Origin: JAITMY01 sp031549685
Lineage (GTDB): Bacteria; Bacteroidota; Bacteroidia; Bacteroidales; UBA932
NCBI GenBank assembly: GCA_031549685.1
Contig: JAVBPG010000005.1
Location: 81,905-145,904, forward strand
Direction: 5' to 3'
DNA length: 64,000 nt
Shown: in pieces, positions 26,828-34,783 of the stretch
How positions within the stretch are numbered: the first letter of the stretch is position 1
Layout of the letters: each line of letters begins with the position of its first letter
Translations under genes and position numbers: made by a program
The notes under the pieces: generated by a model
What the model was told of the DNA's origin: nothing
The model's input: only the letters and a program-made list of their open reading frames with translations
The model's database searches: none

Positions 26828-28426
26828 TTAGTTTTTAATGGCGTTGTGGCCCATTTCTTGCATGTCCTTCAGCATTTTCTCCACATTCCAGGTGGTAGGC
26901 GTTTGGCGTGGTGGAAAGTCCTTGTACGTGTTGATGTATGCGGCCACCTTGGCCTGGGTTGGAATAATCATGTACGCATGGCGAAGCGTCCAGTCGCTGT
27001 AGTAAATGGAGTTGTCGTAGGCCTCCTCAAAGGGGTCGCTGCGCAAGTCCATAATCTTTGGGGCGCGCATTTTTACGAAGGGCTCAGACCATACGGCGGT
27101 ACCCTTGGCGCGCTGAAACTGGTAGGTGTACTTAAAGTTACCGTTGCGCACCGCCAGCAAATCGCCGTCATCGCTGAAGTAGAAAAATTCGTTGCGGGGG
27201 CCCTTGTCCGTTTGTCCGGTAAACAGCGGCAGCTGGTTGTAGCCGTCGATATATACCTTGAAGGTTTTCTTGCCTGCGGTTACTCCCTTGCGGATATTTT
27301 CGCGCAGGTTGGGGTCGCCACCGGCGGCGGCCACCAGCGTAGGCAGCCAGTCCTCGGCCGATACGATGTCGTTGATAACGGTGCCGGCCTTAATTTGTGC
27401 AGGCCACTTTACGGCGCACGGTACACGGAATCCTCCTTCCCAGTTGGTGTTCTTCTCGCTGCGGAAGGGCGAGGCGCCGCCGTCGGGCCACATGCTTTTC
27501 ATGGCGCCGTTGTCGGTGGTGTAAATAACAATGGTATTCTCGGCAATTTTCAAATCCTCGAGCAGCTTCAGCAGCTCGCCTACGTGCCCATCGTGCTCCA
27601 CCATCCCGTCGGAGTAAATGCCAAGGCCTGTTTTGCCTTCAACGCCGGGCTTGAGGTGGGTAAATACGTGCATGCGGGTGGAGTTAAACCATGTGAAAGA
27701 GGGTTTTCCGGCTTTAGCTTGACGGGTAATGAAATCTTTGGCTGCAGCCAAAAACTCCTCGTCCGCTGTCTCCATGCGCTTTTTGGTAAGGGGCCCTGTA
27801 TCCTCCACCTTGCCATCGGCGGTAGAGCGTATCACGCCGCGGGGGCCGTACGCTTTACGAAATGCGGGATCCTTGGGGTAGTCGGCCTGCTCGGGCTCCT
27901 CCTCGGCGTTGAGGTGGTACAGGTTACCGAAAAATTCATCGAATCCGTGCTTGGTGGGCAGGTACTCGTCGCGGTCGCCTAGGTGGTTCTTACCAAACTG
28001 AGCGCACATGTAGCCCAGCGGTTTGAGCAGCTCGGCCAGCGTGGGATCCTGGTCGCTGATGCCCAGCTTGGCGCCCGGCATGCCCACCTTGCTAAGCCCC
28101 GTGCGTATGGGGCACTGCCCTGTAATGAAGGCCGAACGGCCGGCGGTGCAGGACTGCTGCCCGTAGTAGTCGGTAAATAATATTCCTTCGTTGGCAATAC
28201 GGTCGATGTTCGGGGTTTTATAGCCCATCATCCCGCGGTTCCAAACGCCGAGGTTCCATACGCCAACATCGTCGCCCATAATAACAAGAATGTTGGGCTG
28301 CTTGGCGTTTGCTTGAGGCTTGTTCTGCGCCTCACTTTTTTGGGGCGTAACTACCGCAGCAGCAGCCAAAATGGCCCCCACTGCAGCCCACTTGCCGCAA
28401 TGCTTTAAGTTTGTGCTTTCTTTCAT
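26828..28426 (-). CDS. Formylglycine-dependent sulfatase (family S1)
   Basis: 532 residues from the ATG at 28424-28426; an in-frame start 23 codons upstream gives no better signal peptide. The N-terminus has a signal peptide ending near SEAQ (~residue 33). PNILVIMGDDVGVWN supplies the metal-binding Asp-Asp, and QQSCTAGRSAFITGQ (~residue 95) the C-x-A-x-R motif whose Cys is oxidised to formylglycine. Then come FGKNHLGDRDEYLPTKHGFDEFFGN (active-site Lys and His), NSTRMHVFTH and IVIYTTDNGAMKSMWPDGG. It removes sulfate esters in the periplasm. It is about two-thirds identical by eye to the sulfatase at 30198-31784; the sugar or other substrate is unknown. The upstream region carries four phased 13-bp sites. 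Confidence 0.93.
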   Translation of the reverse strand: MKESTNLKHCGKWAAVGAILAAAAVVTPQKSEAQNKPQANAKQPNILVIMGDDVGVWNLGVWNRGMMGYKTPNIDRIANEGILFTDYYGQQSCTAGRSAFITGQCPIRTGLSKVGMPGAKLGISDQDPTLAELLKPLGYMCAQFGKNHLGDRDEYLPTKHGFDEFFGNLYHLNAEEEPEQADYPKDPAFRKAYGPRGVIRSTADGKVEDTGPLTKKRMETADEEFLAAAKDFITRQAKAGKPSFTWFNSTRMHVFTHLKPGVEGKTGLGIYSDGMVEHDGHVGELLKLLEDLKIAENTIVIYTTDNGAMKSMWPDGGASPFRSEKNTNWEGGFRVPCAVKWPAQIKAGTVINDIVSAEDWLPTLVAAAGGDPNLRENIRKGVTAGKKTFKVYIDGYNQLPLFTGQTDKGPRNEFFYFSDDGDLLAVRNGNFKYTYQFQRAKGTAVWSEPFVKMRAPKIMDLRSDPFEEAYDNSIYYSDWTLRHAYMIIPTQAKVAAYINTYKDFPPRQTPTTWNVEKMLKDMQEMGHNAIKN

Positions 28427-28506
28427 ACTACTTTTAAATAAGAAATAAATTAATAACGAGAGCCGCCATTGGCATGGCCAATTCGGATTTCCCAAAAGAA
28501 TCGTGC

Positions 28507-28514
28507 CAAAAGTA
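28507..28514 (-). promoter_or_regulatory. -7 box of the first sulfatase gene
   Basis: TACTTTTG on the minus strand; TTTC at the -33 position, 20 nt upstream. Predicted leader about 75 nt. Confidence 0.55.
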
Positions 28515-28536
28515 TATATTTGCTCCTTACAGGAAA

Positions 28537-28613
28537 TTACAATGTGTACAAATCTGGCATTACAATTTGTACGCGGCAGCTACAATGCGTGTAAATTTTA
28601 TTACAATTTGTAC
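28537..28613. promoter_or_regulatory. Array of four phased 13-bp operator-like sites
   Basis: TTACAATGTGTAC (28537), TTACAATTTGTAC (28560), CTACAATGCGTGT (28580) and TTACAATTTGTAC (28601). Each is a TTACAA-n-TTGTAN near-palindrome; start-to-start spacing is 23, 20 and 21 bp, about two helical turns. They lie directly upstream of the -7 box, as activator or repressor sites would. Confidence 0.6.
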
Positions 28614-28965
28614 GAAGTGCCCAAAATGAGCGAGTTGTAATTCTCCCCATTTTTCTCATTACTGTCCTTCGCCCGAATGCCTAAGCTGGCGCAAGGGATG
28701 CCTTGGGGCCACTCTCTATAGGCCTATGGCTGATATTTTGAATGTGGTAAATATTTAGACAGTTTCTTAGAGTCCCGCCGGCGGAGGTGGTGGCAGGCCG
28801 CCGGATTTGTTATGGGCGGGCCGGAGGCGTAGTGCGCAGGCTGACGAATTTGCCAGGGAAGGCATGATTCGTTTGCGTAAATTGATGAGTTTGCAAGGGT
28901 GGCTCCGTGCTTCCGCCGGAATATCCATGGGGGCATTAGTAGCAAAATATAGTGAGTTTTCTTGG

Positions 28966-28999
28966 TTACCCCCAACCTCCTTTAGGGGGTTGGGGGTAA
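28966..28999. repeat. 12-bp palindrome
   Basis: TTACCCCCAACC (28966-28977) and GGTTGGGGGTAA (28988-28999) with a 10-nt loop, a CCCCTAA-type dispersed palindrome; a relative stands at 38639-38660. Confidence 0.75.
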
Positions 29000-29093
29000 A
29001 ATGAGCAAAGTTTATAATGTCCTCCTGGGCATTGCAGCTGCGTAGATAGCAGGGCGGGACAACCTGCTCCTTCTGCTTAGGCGGGTACCGCCG

Positions 29094-30080
29094 CTACTCT
29101 TCGAACGAAAATACCTTTTTGAAGTCGCTCTTCATATCCACCAGTATCCAACCTTTTTCTTTGGCCTCGGTCATAGCCTTGTTCAGCTGGCCAATATGCG
29201 AGGGTGTATCGTAGGCGTACTCGCGCTCGGCATCGGTGTGGTGCAGCAACAGCGACAGGTTGGGCAGCGTGTTGGTCGAAGTCCACTGCAGCATTTGCTG
29301 GTCGCCGTCGGAGTTGCCAAAGGCCAGTATGGGCTTGCGGCCTATAATTTGAAAAATGGCCTCGGGCTTGCCCACGTTGTCGTCGTTGTGCCACAGCTCG
29401 GGGACAACCGAGATGCTACGCGAGGCCTCGCTGTACTTGGCCTTGAACATGGTACCTATAACCTGCTCGGCGGGTATGCCGTAGGCCGTTTGGCTAAAGT
29501 TGCGGATGAACTGCGAAGAGCCGCCCGACACGATGTAGGTCTTAAACCCGTTGTCGCGCAGGTATTGCAGCAGCTCCACCATGGGCTTGTAGGTAAGCTG
29601 GCTGTATTTTTTCGTGTAGCGCGGGTGGGTGGCGGTGTCGAGCCACGTTTGCGCCATTTTATCAAACACCTCGGGCTTAACGGCGGTGTGCGAAATGGCA
29701 AAGGCCTCCATAATTCCCTTTTCGCCGCTCTTCATAAAGGTTTTCATGTCGCCGCTTACCAGCGCTTTTATCTCGGGCTTCTTTTGCAGCGCCTTACTTT
29801 GCGCTGCAATGGCCTTGGTCATGTCAACGGAGTACACCATCTCGAAGTAGAGCGGCTGCTCGCACCATAGCGTACCATCGTTGTCGAATACGGCTATGCG
29901 CTTATCGACGGGAACAAACTTATCACCCGGCGTGGTCGTTTGTGTTACAAAATCAACAATGGCTTTTTTGCTGGCGCCATCGTTCCACGAGGGTAACGGG
30001 TCGCTGGTTGAAACCTGCTTGCTTGCGGTGTTGCACGATATGGCAACCAGCGCTAATAGGATAACGTAAATCTTTTTCAT
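29094..30080 (-). CDS. HAD-superfamily phosphatase lipoprotein
   Basis: 328 residues. The N-terminus is a lipoprotein signal (MKKIYVILLALVAISC, Cys ~16). VFDNDGTLWCEQPLYF near residue 65 is HAD motif I, with both Asp residues; TYIVSGGSSQFIRN (~182) supplies motif II, and FGNSDGDQQMLQ (~258) motif IV. The helical cap lies between motifs I and II, as in the phosphoserine-phosphatase-like branch. It should be a membrane-anchored phosphatase facing the periplasm; substrate unknown. It lies between the two sulfatase genes on the same strand, so a role with sulfated or phosphorylated glycans is possible but not shown. A terminator stands between it and the upstream sulfatase. Confidence 0.87.
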   Translation of the reverse strand: MKKIYVILLALVAISCNTASKQVSTSDPLPSWNDGASKKAIVDFVTQTTTPGDKFVPVDKRIAVFDNDGTLWCEQPLYFEMVYSVDMTKAIAAQSKALQKKPEIKALVSGDMKTFMKSGEKGIMEAFAISHTAVKPEVFDKMAQTWLDTATHPRYTKKYSQLTYKPMVELLQYLRDNGFKTYIVSGGSSQFIRNFSQTAYGIPAEQVIGTMFKAKYSEASRSISVVPELWHNDDNVGKPEAIFQIIGRKPILAFGNSDGDQQMLQWTSTNTLPNLSLLLHHTDAEREYAYDTPSHIGQLNKAMTEAKEKGWILVDMKSDFKKVFSFEE

Positions 30081-30118
30081 GGCAGTAAATATTTAATGGA
30101 ACAATACAATTAATAAAA

Positions 30119-30150
30119 AAACCGCTCCGTGATGGCTCGCGGAGCGGTTT
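30119..30150. terminator. Intrinsic terminator after the second sulfatase gene
   Basis: 11-bp stem AAACCGCTCCG/CGGAGCGGTTT (30119-30129, 30140-30150), loop of 10 nt, T-rich on both strands. It separates the sulfatase and HAD genes, so some read-through may be needed for the latter. Confidence 0.85.
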
Positions 30151-30197
30151 TTCGTTTCGCGAAATCAGCAAATTTGCTTTCGCAGAGGTATGGGCTT

Positions 30198-31784
30198 TTA
30201 CTTTGCCTTTCCGGATGCTTCCAGCTTCTCAATTACCTGGTCAATGGAGAATGAGGCCGGGCGTTGGCGTGGCGGAAACTCTTTATAGGTAGCCAAGTAC
30301 TGGCCCACCTTTTGTACGGCGGGAAGTACCAGGAATGCGCGATGCAGAAGCCAATCTTCATACTGCGCTGCTCCATCGATGGAGTACTCGTATGGATCGG
30401 ACAAAAGATCCACCACAAGTGGCGCGCGAAGCGTGGTCATCGGCATGCGCCATACGGCCATGCCTATGGCGTACTGTGCGTCGAAAATGAATTTGTACCT
30501 TAAATCGCGGTAGGCTACCAGGTTGCCATCGTCATCAAAGTAAACAAATTCCGGGCGGGCTGATTTATCCGTCTTACCGCTCAGGTAGTCCACTTGGTTG
30601 TAGCCGTCCAGGTGTACCTTGAAACTCTTGCTTCCGGCAGCTGCACCCTTGGCAACGCTTTCGCGCAGGTTGGCATCGCCACCGGCGGCGGCCACTAAGG
30701 TAGGTAGCCAGTCCTCGGCTGAGAACAAACCGGTAAAGTTGCTGCCGGGCTTCACCACTCCCGGCCAGCGAATGAGCGCCGGTACACGGTAAGCGCCTTC
30801 CCAGTTGGTGTCCTTTTCGGAGCGGAAGGGCGATGAACCGCCATCGGGCCATTGATTTTTCATCGCGCCGTTATCGGTGGTATAAATTACAATGGTGTTG
30901 TCGGCAATTTTCAAATCGTCCAGCAGCTTGAGCAAATCGCCAACCATGCCGTCATGCTCCACCATGCCGTCGGCTTGCAACCCTAAACCGGTTTTGCCGG
31001 CGGAGGCGGGCTTCAGGTGCGTATATACGTGCATGCGGGTGGAGTTGAACCACGTAAAGAAGGGCTTGCCGGCCTTTACCTGGCGGGTCATAAAATCTTT
31101 GGCGGCAGCCATGAATTCCTCATCCACGGTTTCCATGCGCTTTTTGGTAAGCGGTCCGGTATCCTCTACCTTACCATCGGCGGTGGAGCGGAGTACGCCA
31201 CGGGGACCGAAGTTTTTCTTAAACTCGGGGTCTTTCGGGTAGTCGGGGTTTTCGGGTTCTTCCTCGGCATTCAGGTGGTAGAGGTTACCGAAAAATTCGT
31301 CGAATCCGTGCGCCGTAGGCAGGTACTTGTCGCGGTCGCCCAGGTGGTTTTTACCGAACTGTCCGCACATGTAACCCAGCGGCTTCAGGAACTCGGCAAT
31401 GGTGGGGTCTTCGGCCTGCAGGCCAACCGGAGAACCGGGCAAACCTACTTTAGTCAACCCCGTGCGGAACGGGCACTGGCCGGTAATAAAGGCTGCGCGG
31501 CCTGCGGTGCACGACTGCTGCCCGTAGTACTGCACAAACACGCCGCCCTCGTTGCCGATGCGGTCAATGTTGGGTGTGGTAAATCCCATCAGGCCGCGGC
31601 TGTATGCGCTGATGTTCGACTGGCCAATGTCATCGCCAAATATTACAAGAATATTCGGCTGCTTTTTCGATTCGGCCTTCTTTTGAGCTTGAGCTTCCTG
31701 AGAGGTAGCCACAACTCCTGCAGCAAGCACGGCGCCCACGGCTGCCCATTTGCCACACTTTTTGAGCTTTGATTGTAATTCCAT
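30198..31784 (-). CDS. Formylglycine-dependent sulfatase (family S1), second paralogue
   Basis: 528 residues. Signal peptide with hydrophobic core WAAVGAVLAAGVVA and cleavage near AQAQ (~residue 33). PNILVIFGDDIGQSN, QQSCTAGRAAFITGQ (formylglycine Cys ~90), FGKNHLGDRDKYLPTAHGFDEFFGN and IVIYTTDNGAMKNQWPDGG match its paralogue at 26828-28426 almost residue for residue, while the C-terminal third (LRAPLVVDLLSDPYEYSIDG) is more diverged, which may change substrate choice. Periplasmic sulfate ester hydrolase. Its Cys-type motif needs oxidation by the radical-SAM maturase encoded at 33031-34308, two genes upstream. Confidence 0.93.
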   Translation of the reverse strand: MELQSKLKKCGKWAAVGAVLAAGVVATSQEAQAQKKAESKKQPNILVIFGDDIGQSNISAYSRGLMGFTTPNIDRIGNEGGVFVQYYGQQSCTAGRAAFITGQCPFRTGLTKVGLPGSPVGLQAEDPTIAEFLKPLGYMCGQFGKNHLGDRDKYLPTAHGFDEFFGNLYHLNAEEEPENPDYPKDPEFKKNFGPRGVLRSTADGKVEDTGPLTKKRMETVDEEFMAAAKDFMTRQVKAGKPFFTWFNSTRMHVYTHLKPASAGKTGLGLQADGMVEHDGMVGDLLKLLDDLKIADNTIVIYTTDNGAMKNQWPDGGSSPFRSEKDTNWEGAYRVPALIRWPGVVKPGSNFTGLFSAEDWLPTLVAAAGGDANLRESVAKGAAAGSKSFKVHLDGYNQVDYLSGKTDKSARPEFVYFDDDGNLVAYRDLRYKFIFDAQYAIGMAVWRMPMTTLRAPLVVDLLSDPYEYSIDGAAQYEDWLLHRAFLVLPAVQKVGQYLATYKEFPPRQRPASFSIDQVIEKLEASGKAK

Positions 31785-31834
31785 GTTACGGAAAGTTTAG
31801 TAAGGTAGAAACTTAATATCCTAAAATGCAAAAG

Positions 31835-31842
31835 CAAAGGTA
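31835..31842 (-). promoter_or_regulatory. -7 box of the second sulfatase gene
   Basis: TACCTTTG on the minus strand, a full consensus match; a CTTG at 21 nt spacing may be the -33 element. Confidence 0.55.
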
Positions 31843-32051
31843 GAAGGATTTCATATGCAGCTACAAGGGCGTATCCTATTTAATGTGAATGGTATATAAA
31901 AAAAGGTAAAATACACACTTTATAACGCTTGTTGGGTTTGGGTGCTTGCCAACGCCTTTTTTTTAGGGTGGAAAATGTTTGTTAGCATACGCTAACGGGT
32001 TGAGGGTGTGTAGTAGGGGAGTAGGCTGGGCTATACTGACTCTTGAGCACG

Positions 32052-32083
32052 ACCCTAACAGGGCCTTGAGGCCCTGTTAGGGT
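32052..32083. repeat. REP palindrome (family A)
   Basis: ACCCTAACAGGG / CCCTGTTAGGGT, 8-nt loop; same as the palindromes flanking the transposase at 20416-21003, 11 kb away. Confidence 0.9.
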
Positions 32084-32109
32084 TTAACGCACGGCTGCTT
32101 GGGTGTGTG

Positions 32110-32862
32110 CTACTGCTGTATATCAATAATGTATTGTAGCGCTTGCTCGGCCAGCAGCGCATCTTTGAGGGGCTCCAGGCCGCCATTTCCCATTAGGTAT
32201 TCGCGCAGTTGTTCGGGGGTAACATCGTTCTCGCGCGCTACCTGCTCAATGCGCAGCGCCACATCTTTTTCGTCCACCTCTACGCTGTCCTGCCGGGCTA
32301 TTTTTTTCAAAATCAGCATCAGCTTCACGCGGTTTCCGGCGGCCAGCCTATCGTCCTCCGAGGCTTCCTCAGGGCTAAGTTCTGAATTTAGTAATTCGTT
32401 TTCAATTAGTGTTTTGTGAAGTTTTATTTGAGCTTTCTCCAGCAGCTTTAGCGAAACTTCGTCCAGCTTTTCTTCGTTGTTTTGGCTCGTTAAGCTCAAA
32501 TGCTTGTAGTCGGGCAGGTCAAACTCGGGCACCTCAATAAACCGCGCGGTAAACGCCAGGCTTTTTCCCTTATCCAGCGCCACGCTTGTCAGCTCCAGCG
32601 GCGAGGCTGCCTGCAGCCCGTTTTCGTCCATTGCCTTGCGGCAGAAGCGGGGCGCGCACATCGAAGCCAAATCGTTCGTCAGCTCATTTTTGTAGGTGGA
32701 TTCAATGAGACCCGCGGGCACTTTTCCCGCCCTGAATCCTTTGAGCGGTACCTTGGCGTAGCGCGCCAGCAGGTCGCTGTAGTCCTCGCTTACCTCGCTC
32801 CACTCGAGCGCAATGTGCAGCTCTTTTTCGAGCTCGGCTATGGTTTTTATTTCGGTTTGCAT
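32110..32862 (-). CDS. Short trigger-factor-like chaperone without PPIase domain
   Basis: 250 residues against about 430-450 for normal trigger factor. The N-terminal ribosome-binding domain is present, with PLKGFRAGKVPAGLIESTY near residue 38-56, matching the G-F-R-x-G-K signature that docks at ribosomal protein L23. The FKBP-type prolyl isomerase domain is missing; after PEFDLPDYKHLSL (~115) the chain goes straight into a helical part (LDEVSLKLLEKAQIKLH, RVKLMLILKKIARQDSVEVDEKDV, LAEQALQYIIDIQQ) that resembles the trigger-factor C-terminal arms. It should hold nascent chains rather than isomerise prolines. It lies between the sulfatase maturase (upstream) and the sulfatases (downstream) on the same strand, so nascent sulfatases are candidate clients. 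A full-length housekeeping tig is presumably elsewhere. Confidence 0.8.
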   Translation of the reverse strand: MQTEIKTIAELEKELHIALEWSEVSEDYSDLLARYAKVPLKGFRAGKVPAGLIESTYKNELTNDLASMCAPRFCRKAMDENGLQAASPLELTSVALDKGKSLAFTARFIEVPEFDLPDYKHLSLTSQNNEEKLDEVSLKLLEKAQIKLHKTLIENELLNSELSPEEASEDDRLAAGNRVKLMLILKKIARQDSVEVDEKDVALRIEQVARENDVTPEQLREYLMGNGGLEPLKDALLAEQALQYIIDIQQ

Positions 32863-32935
32863 AGTAATTTTTGTTTAAAGCGCTATCGCGCGTTTAAAAT
32901 GGGTTGAAGTGGTTTGATGCTTCGCGTTTAAAGTG

Positions 32936-33014
32936 CTTGTCATTGCGGGCTTGACCCGCAATCTCCTTGTTGTAGTGTCTTTGTCTGGAGATACCGTGTC
33001 GAGCACGGGATGAC
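32936..33014. repeat. Dispersed repeat (family B) between maturase and trigger-factor-like genes
   Basis: Begins CTTGTCATTGCGGGCTTGAC and ends CGAGCACGGGATGACAG, with inverted inner parts (GCGGGCTTGACCCGC). The same repeat is inserted inside aroA at 50613-50720. Confidence 0.75.
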
Positions 33015-33030
33015 AGCTCGCGGGGTACTG

Positions 33031-34308
33031 CTACTCTCTCAGCGGCGGCACATCGCCCGCCACCTCGTAGCCTAAGCTGTGCACAATTTTTCGAACGTAG
33101 GGGTCGATGTGCAAAAAGTACTTGTACAGCCCGTGGCACAGGTAGCTCAGCCCCGCCTCGCCCTGCGCCGTTTTGAGCAGACGATTTTTGGGGCACTCGC
33201 CCGAGCAGGCGAACAGGTAGCGGCACTGGCGGCACTTTACGGGTAGCGTAAAATCCTTGGCGTAGCCGAAATGCTCCTGATTTTTGTCAAAGGCCATGTC
33301 GCGCAGCTTGGTTTGGTTAACATTACCCAACTTGTACTCGGGGTACACGTAGTGGTCGCAGGCGTACACGTCGCCGTTGTGCTCCATGGCCAGGCCCTTG
33401 CCGCAGATGGGCGCGAATATGCACAGCTGCGAGGGCTTGCCCATCCACTGCTCCACCGCGCTATCGAAAAACGGGACGACAATATTTCCCAGGTCGTACT
33501 TATACCACTCGTCGAAGCATGTGATCAAAAAATCGCCGTACTTGTTGGGGTCAACGCACCAGGGGGCCACAAACGAATCGGGGTGCAGGGGGCTTACGCG
33601 CGGCGAATTTTCCTCGGGTAAATCGCTTACGCTCCAACACTGCGGCGCGGTGGTGGCAAAGGTTTTGGGCTCTACAATAGGTATAAATTGCAGCTGCTTG
33701 CTGCCCACCTCATCGCGCAGAAAGCGGTAAACCTCCAGCGGTTTTTCTACGTTCACGTTGTTGATTACCGTGAGCGTGGCAAAGCGTACGCCGTGCTTGC
33801 GCAGCAGCTTGCCGGTGGCAAAAACCTTGTCGAACGAGCCGCCGCCGTGGGCATACTTGCGGTAGGTATCGTGCAGGGGCTTGGGCCCGTCGATGCTGAG
33901 GCCGACAAGAAAATTATTTTCGCGCAAAAACTCGCACCACTCGTCGTTGAGCAGCGTACCGTTGGTTTGCAGGTCGTTTTCGCAGCGCACGTGCGATGGT
34001 GCGTACTTTTTTTGCAGCGCCACCACCTTTTTAAAAAAATCTAACCCCAGCAGCGAGGGCTCGCCGCCCTGCCACGAAAAAACCACTTCGTGCGCATTTT
34101 GCTGCTCAATGTACTGCCGGATGAAGTTTTCGAGCGTTTCGTCCGAAATGCGCCACCTGCTATCGGTGGTGAGCAGCTGCTCCTTGCTGAGGTAGTAGCA
34201 GTAGTCGCAACCGAGGTTGCAGATGGGGCCGGTGGCCTTAATCATGGCGTGCATGCGCACCATGGGCTTGCCCCGGTATAGCTTTTGTTGCGGGTTGGTT
34301 GGGTTCAC
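33031..34308 (-). CDS. Anaerobic sulfatase-maturating enzyme (radical SAM, SPASM)
   Basis: 425 residues from a GTG at 34306-34308; ATG at 34378-34380 lies upstream of the -7 box (34330-34337) and ATG at 34261-34263 is a shorter alternative. The N-terminus has the radical SAM cluster motif CNLGCDYCYY (three Cys binding the SAM 4Fe-4S cluster), then FSWQGGEPSLLGLDF and LQTNGTLLNDEW, typical of anSME. The C-terminus is a SPASM domain with Cys residues for two more clusters (CIFAPICGKG, YACDHYVYPEYKLGN, CRQCRYLFACSGECPKNR). It oxidises the Cys (or Ser) of the C-x-A-x-R sulfatase motif to formylglycine in the cytoplasm, before export, without oxygen. Two CTAGR sulfatases are encoded just downstream. 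Confidence 0.92.
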   Translation of the reverse strand: MNPTNPQQKLYRGKPMVRMHAMIKATGPICNLGCDYCYYLSKEQLLTTDSRWRISDETLENFIRQYIEQQNAHEVVFSWQGGEPSLLGLDFFKKVVALQKKYAPSHVRCENDLQTNGTLLNDEWCEFLRENNFLVGLSIDGPKPLHDTYRKYAHGGGSFDKVFATGKLLRKHGVRFATLTVINNVNVEKPLEVYRFLRDEVGSKQLQFIPIVEPKTFATTAPQCWSVSDLPEENSPRVSPLHPDSFVAPWCVDPNKYGDFLITCFDEWYKYDLGNIVVPFFDSAVEQWMGKPSQLCIFAPICGKGLAMEHNGDVYACDHYVYPEYKLGNVNQTKLRDMAFDKNQEHFGYAKDFTLPVKCRQCRYLFACSGECPKNRLLKTAQGEAGLSYLCHGLYKYFLHIDPYVRKIVHSLGYEVAGDVPPLRE

Positions 34309-34329
34309 AGCGGTGAGTTTTGAGAAAGG

Positions 34330-34337
34330 CAAATGTA
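34330..34337 (-). promoter_or_regulatory. -7 box of the sulfatase maturase gene
   Basis: TACATTTG on the minus strand. Its place argues for the GTG at 34308 as start, with a leader of about 15 nt. Confidence 0.5.
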
Positions 34338-34393
34338 AGTCTATTTTTTTGAAAGAAAATATAGCGGAGCACACGCGCATGCTTGAATTTTAA

Positions 34394-34401
34394 TATCTTT
34401 G
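34394..34401 (+). promoter_or_regulatory. -7 box of the small lipoprotein gene
   Basis: TATCTTTG, 25 bp before the ATG; no -33 TTTG at the right distance. Confidence 0.45.
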
Positions 34402-34426
34402 TCGGTGTTTCTTAATTCTTAACACA

Positions 34427-34744
34427 ATGCGGATTTCTTACCACCGATATGCCCCCCTGTTGTTAGCCATAGCAGTTGTGCTGGCCGGCTGTAGCGCGCA
34501 GTCGAAGCAGATACGTCAGAGCAAAAAATACTCGAAGCAGAACGTACAGCGGCAGCAGAATAAAAAGCCCGGCGAAACGCTTGTCGGCCCGGGCGAGGTG
34601 CCGCCCGGAGATGTTAACTATAAGGATTTGGAGGCTATCCGGCACCGCTGCGTGTACGTAGAAAAGAGCGGGGAGCGCTGCACCGGCAAGGCGGTAAAGG
34701 ACGGCAAGTACTGCCGCAAGCACATGCCCTCGAGTAAGTATTAG
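34427..34744 (+). CDS. Small lipoprotein with C-terminal Cys/His motif
   Basis: 105 residues. Lipobox LAGC gives a lipidated Cys near residue 22, followed by a basic, Gln/Lys-rich linker. The C-terminus has CVYVEKSGERCTGKAVKDGK then YCRKH: Cys-x9-Cys-x10-Cys-x3-His, the pattern of a small zinc ribbon seen in short Bacteroidota proteins of the DUF5763 type, where Gly-x-Arg-Cys and Tyr-Cys-x-x-His are constant. Lipidation and a metal-binding motif together are unusual. Function unknown. It is divergent from the sulfatase maturase and is followed closely by the insertion sequence. Confidence 0.75.
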   Translation: MRISYHRYAPLLLAIAVVLAGCSAQSKQIRQSKKYSKQNVQRQQNKKPGETLVGPGEVPPGDVNYKDLEAIRHRCVYVEKSGERCTGKAVKDGKYCRKHMPSSKY

Positions 34745-34783
34745 GGCGGGGTGATTGTGGGTGGAGTATCCCCCGCTGGCGGG

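Larger units (their letters stand above)
28427..29093. other. 667-bp region upstream of the first sulfatase gene
   Basis: Holds the sulfatase -7 box (28507-28514), four phased TTACAATnTGTAC sites (28537-28613), a GC-rich stretch without a convincing gene (28690-28930) and a 12-bp palindrome (28966-28999) that may serve as terminator for the HAD gene. Confidence 0.6.
31785..32109. other. 325-bp region between second sulfatase and trigger-factor-like gene
   Basis: Contains the sulfatase -7 box (31835-31842) and a family-A REP palindrome (32052-32083). No gene seen. Confidence 0.6.
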
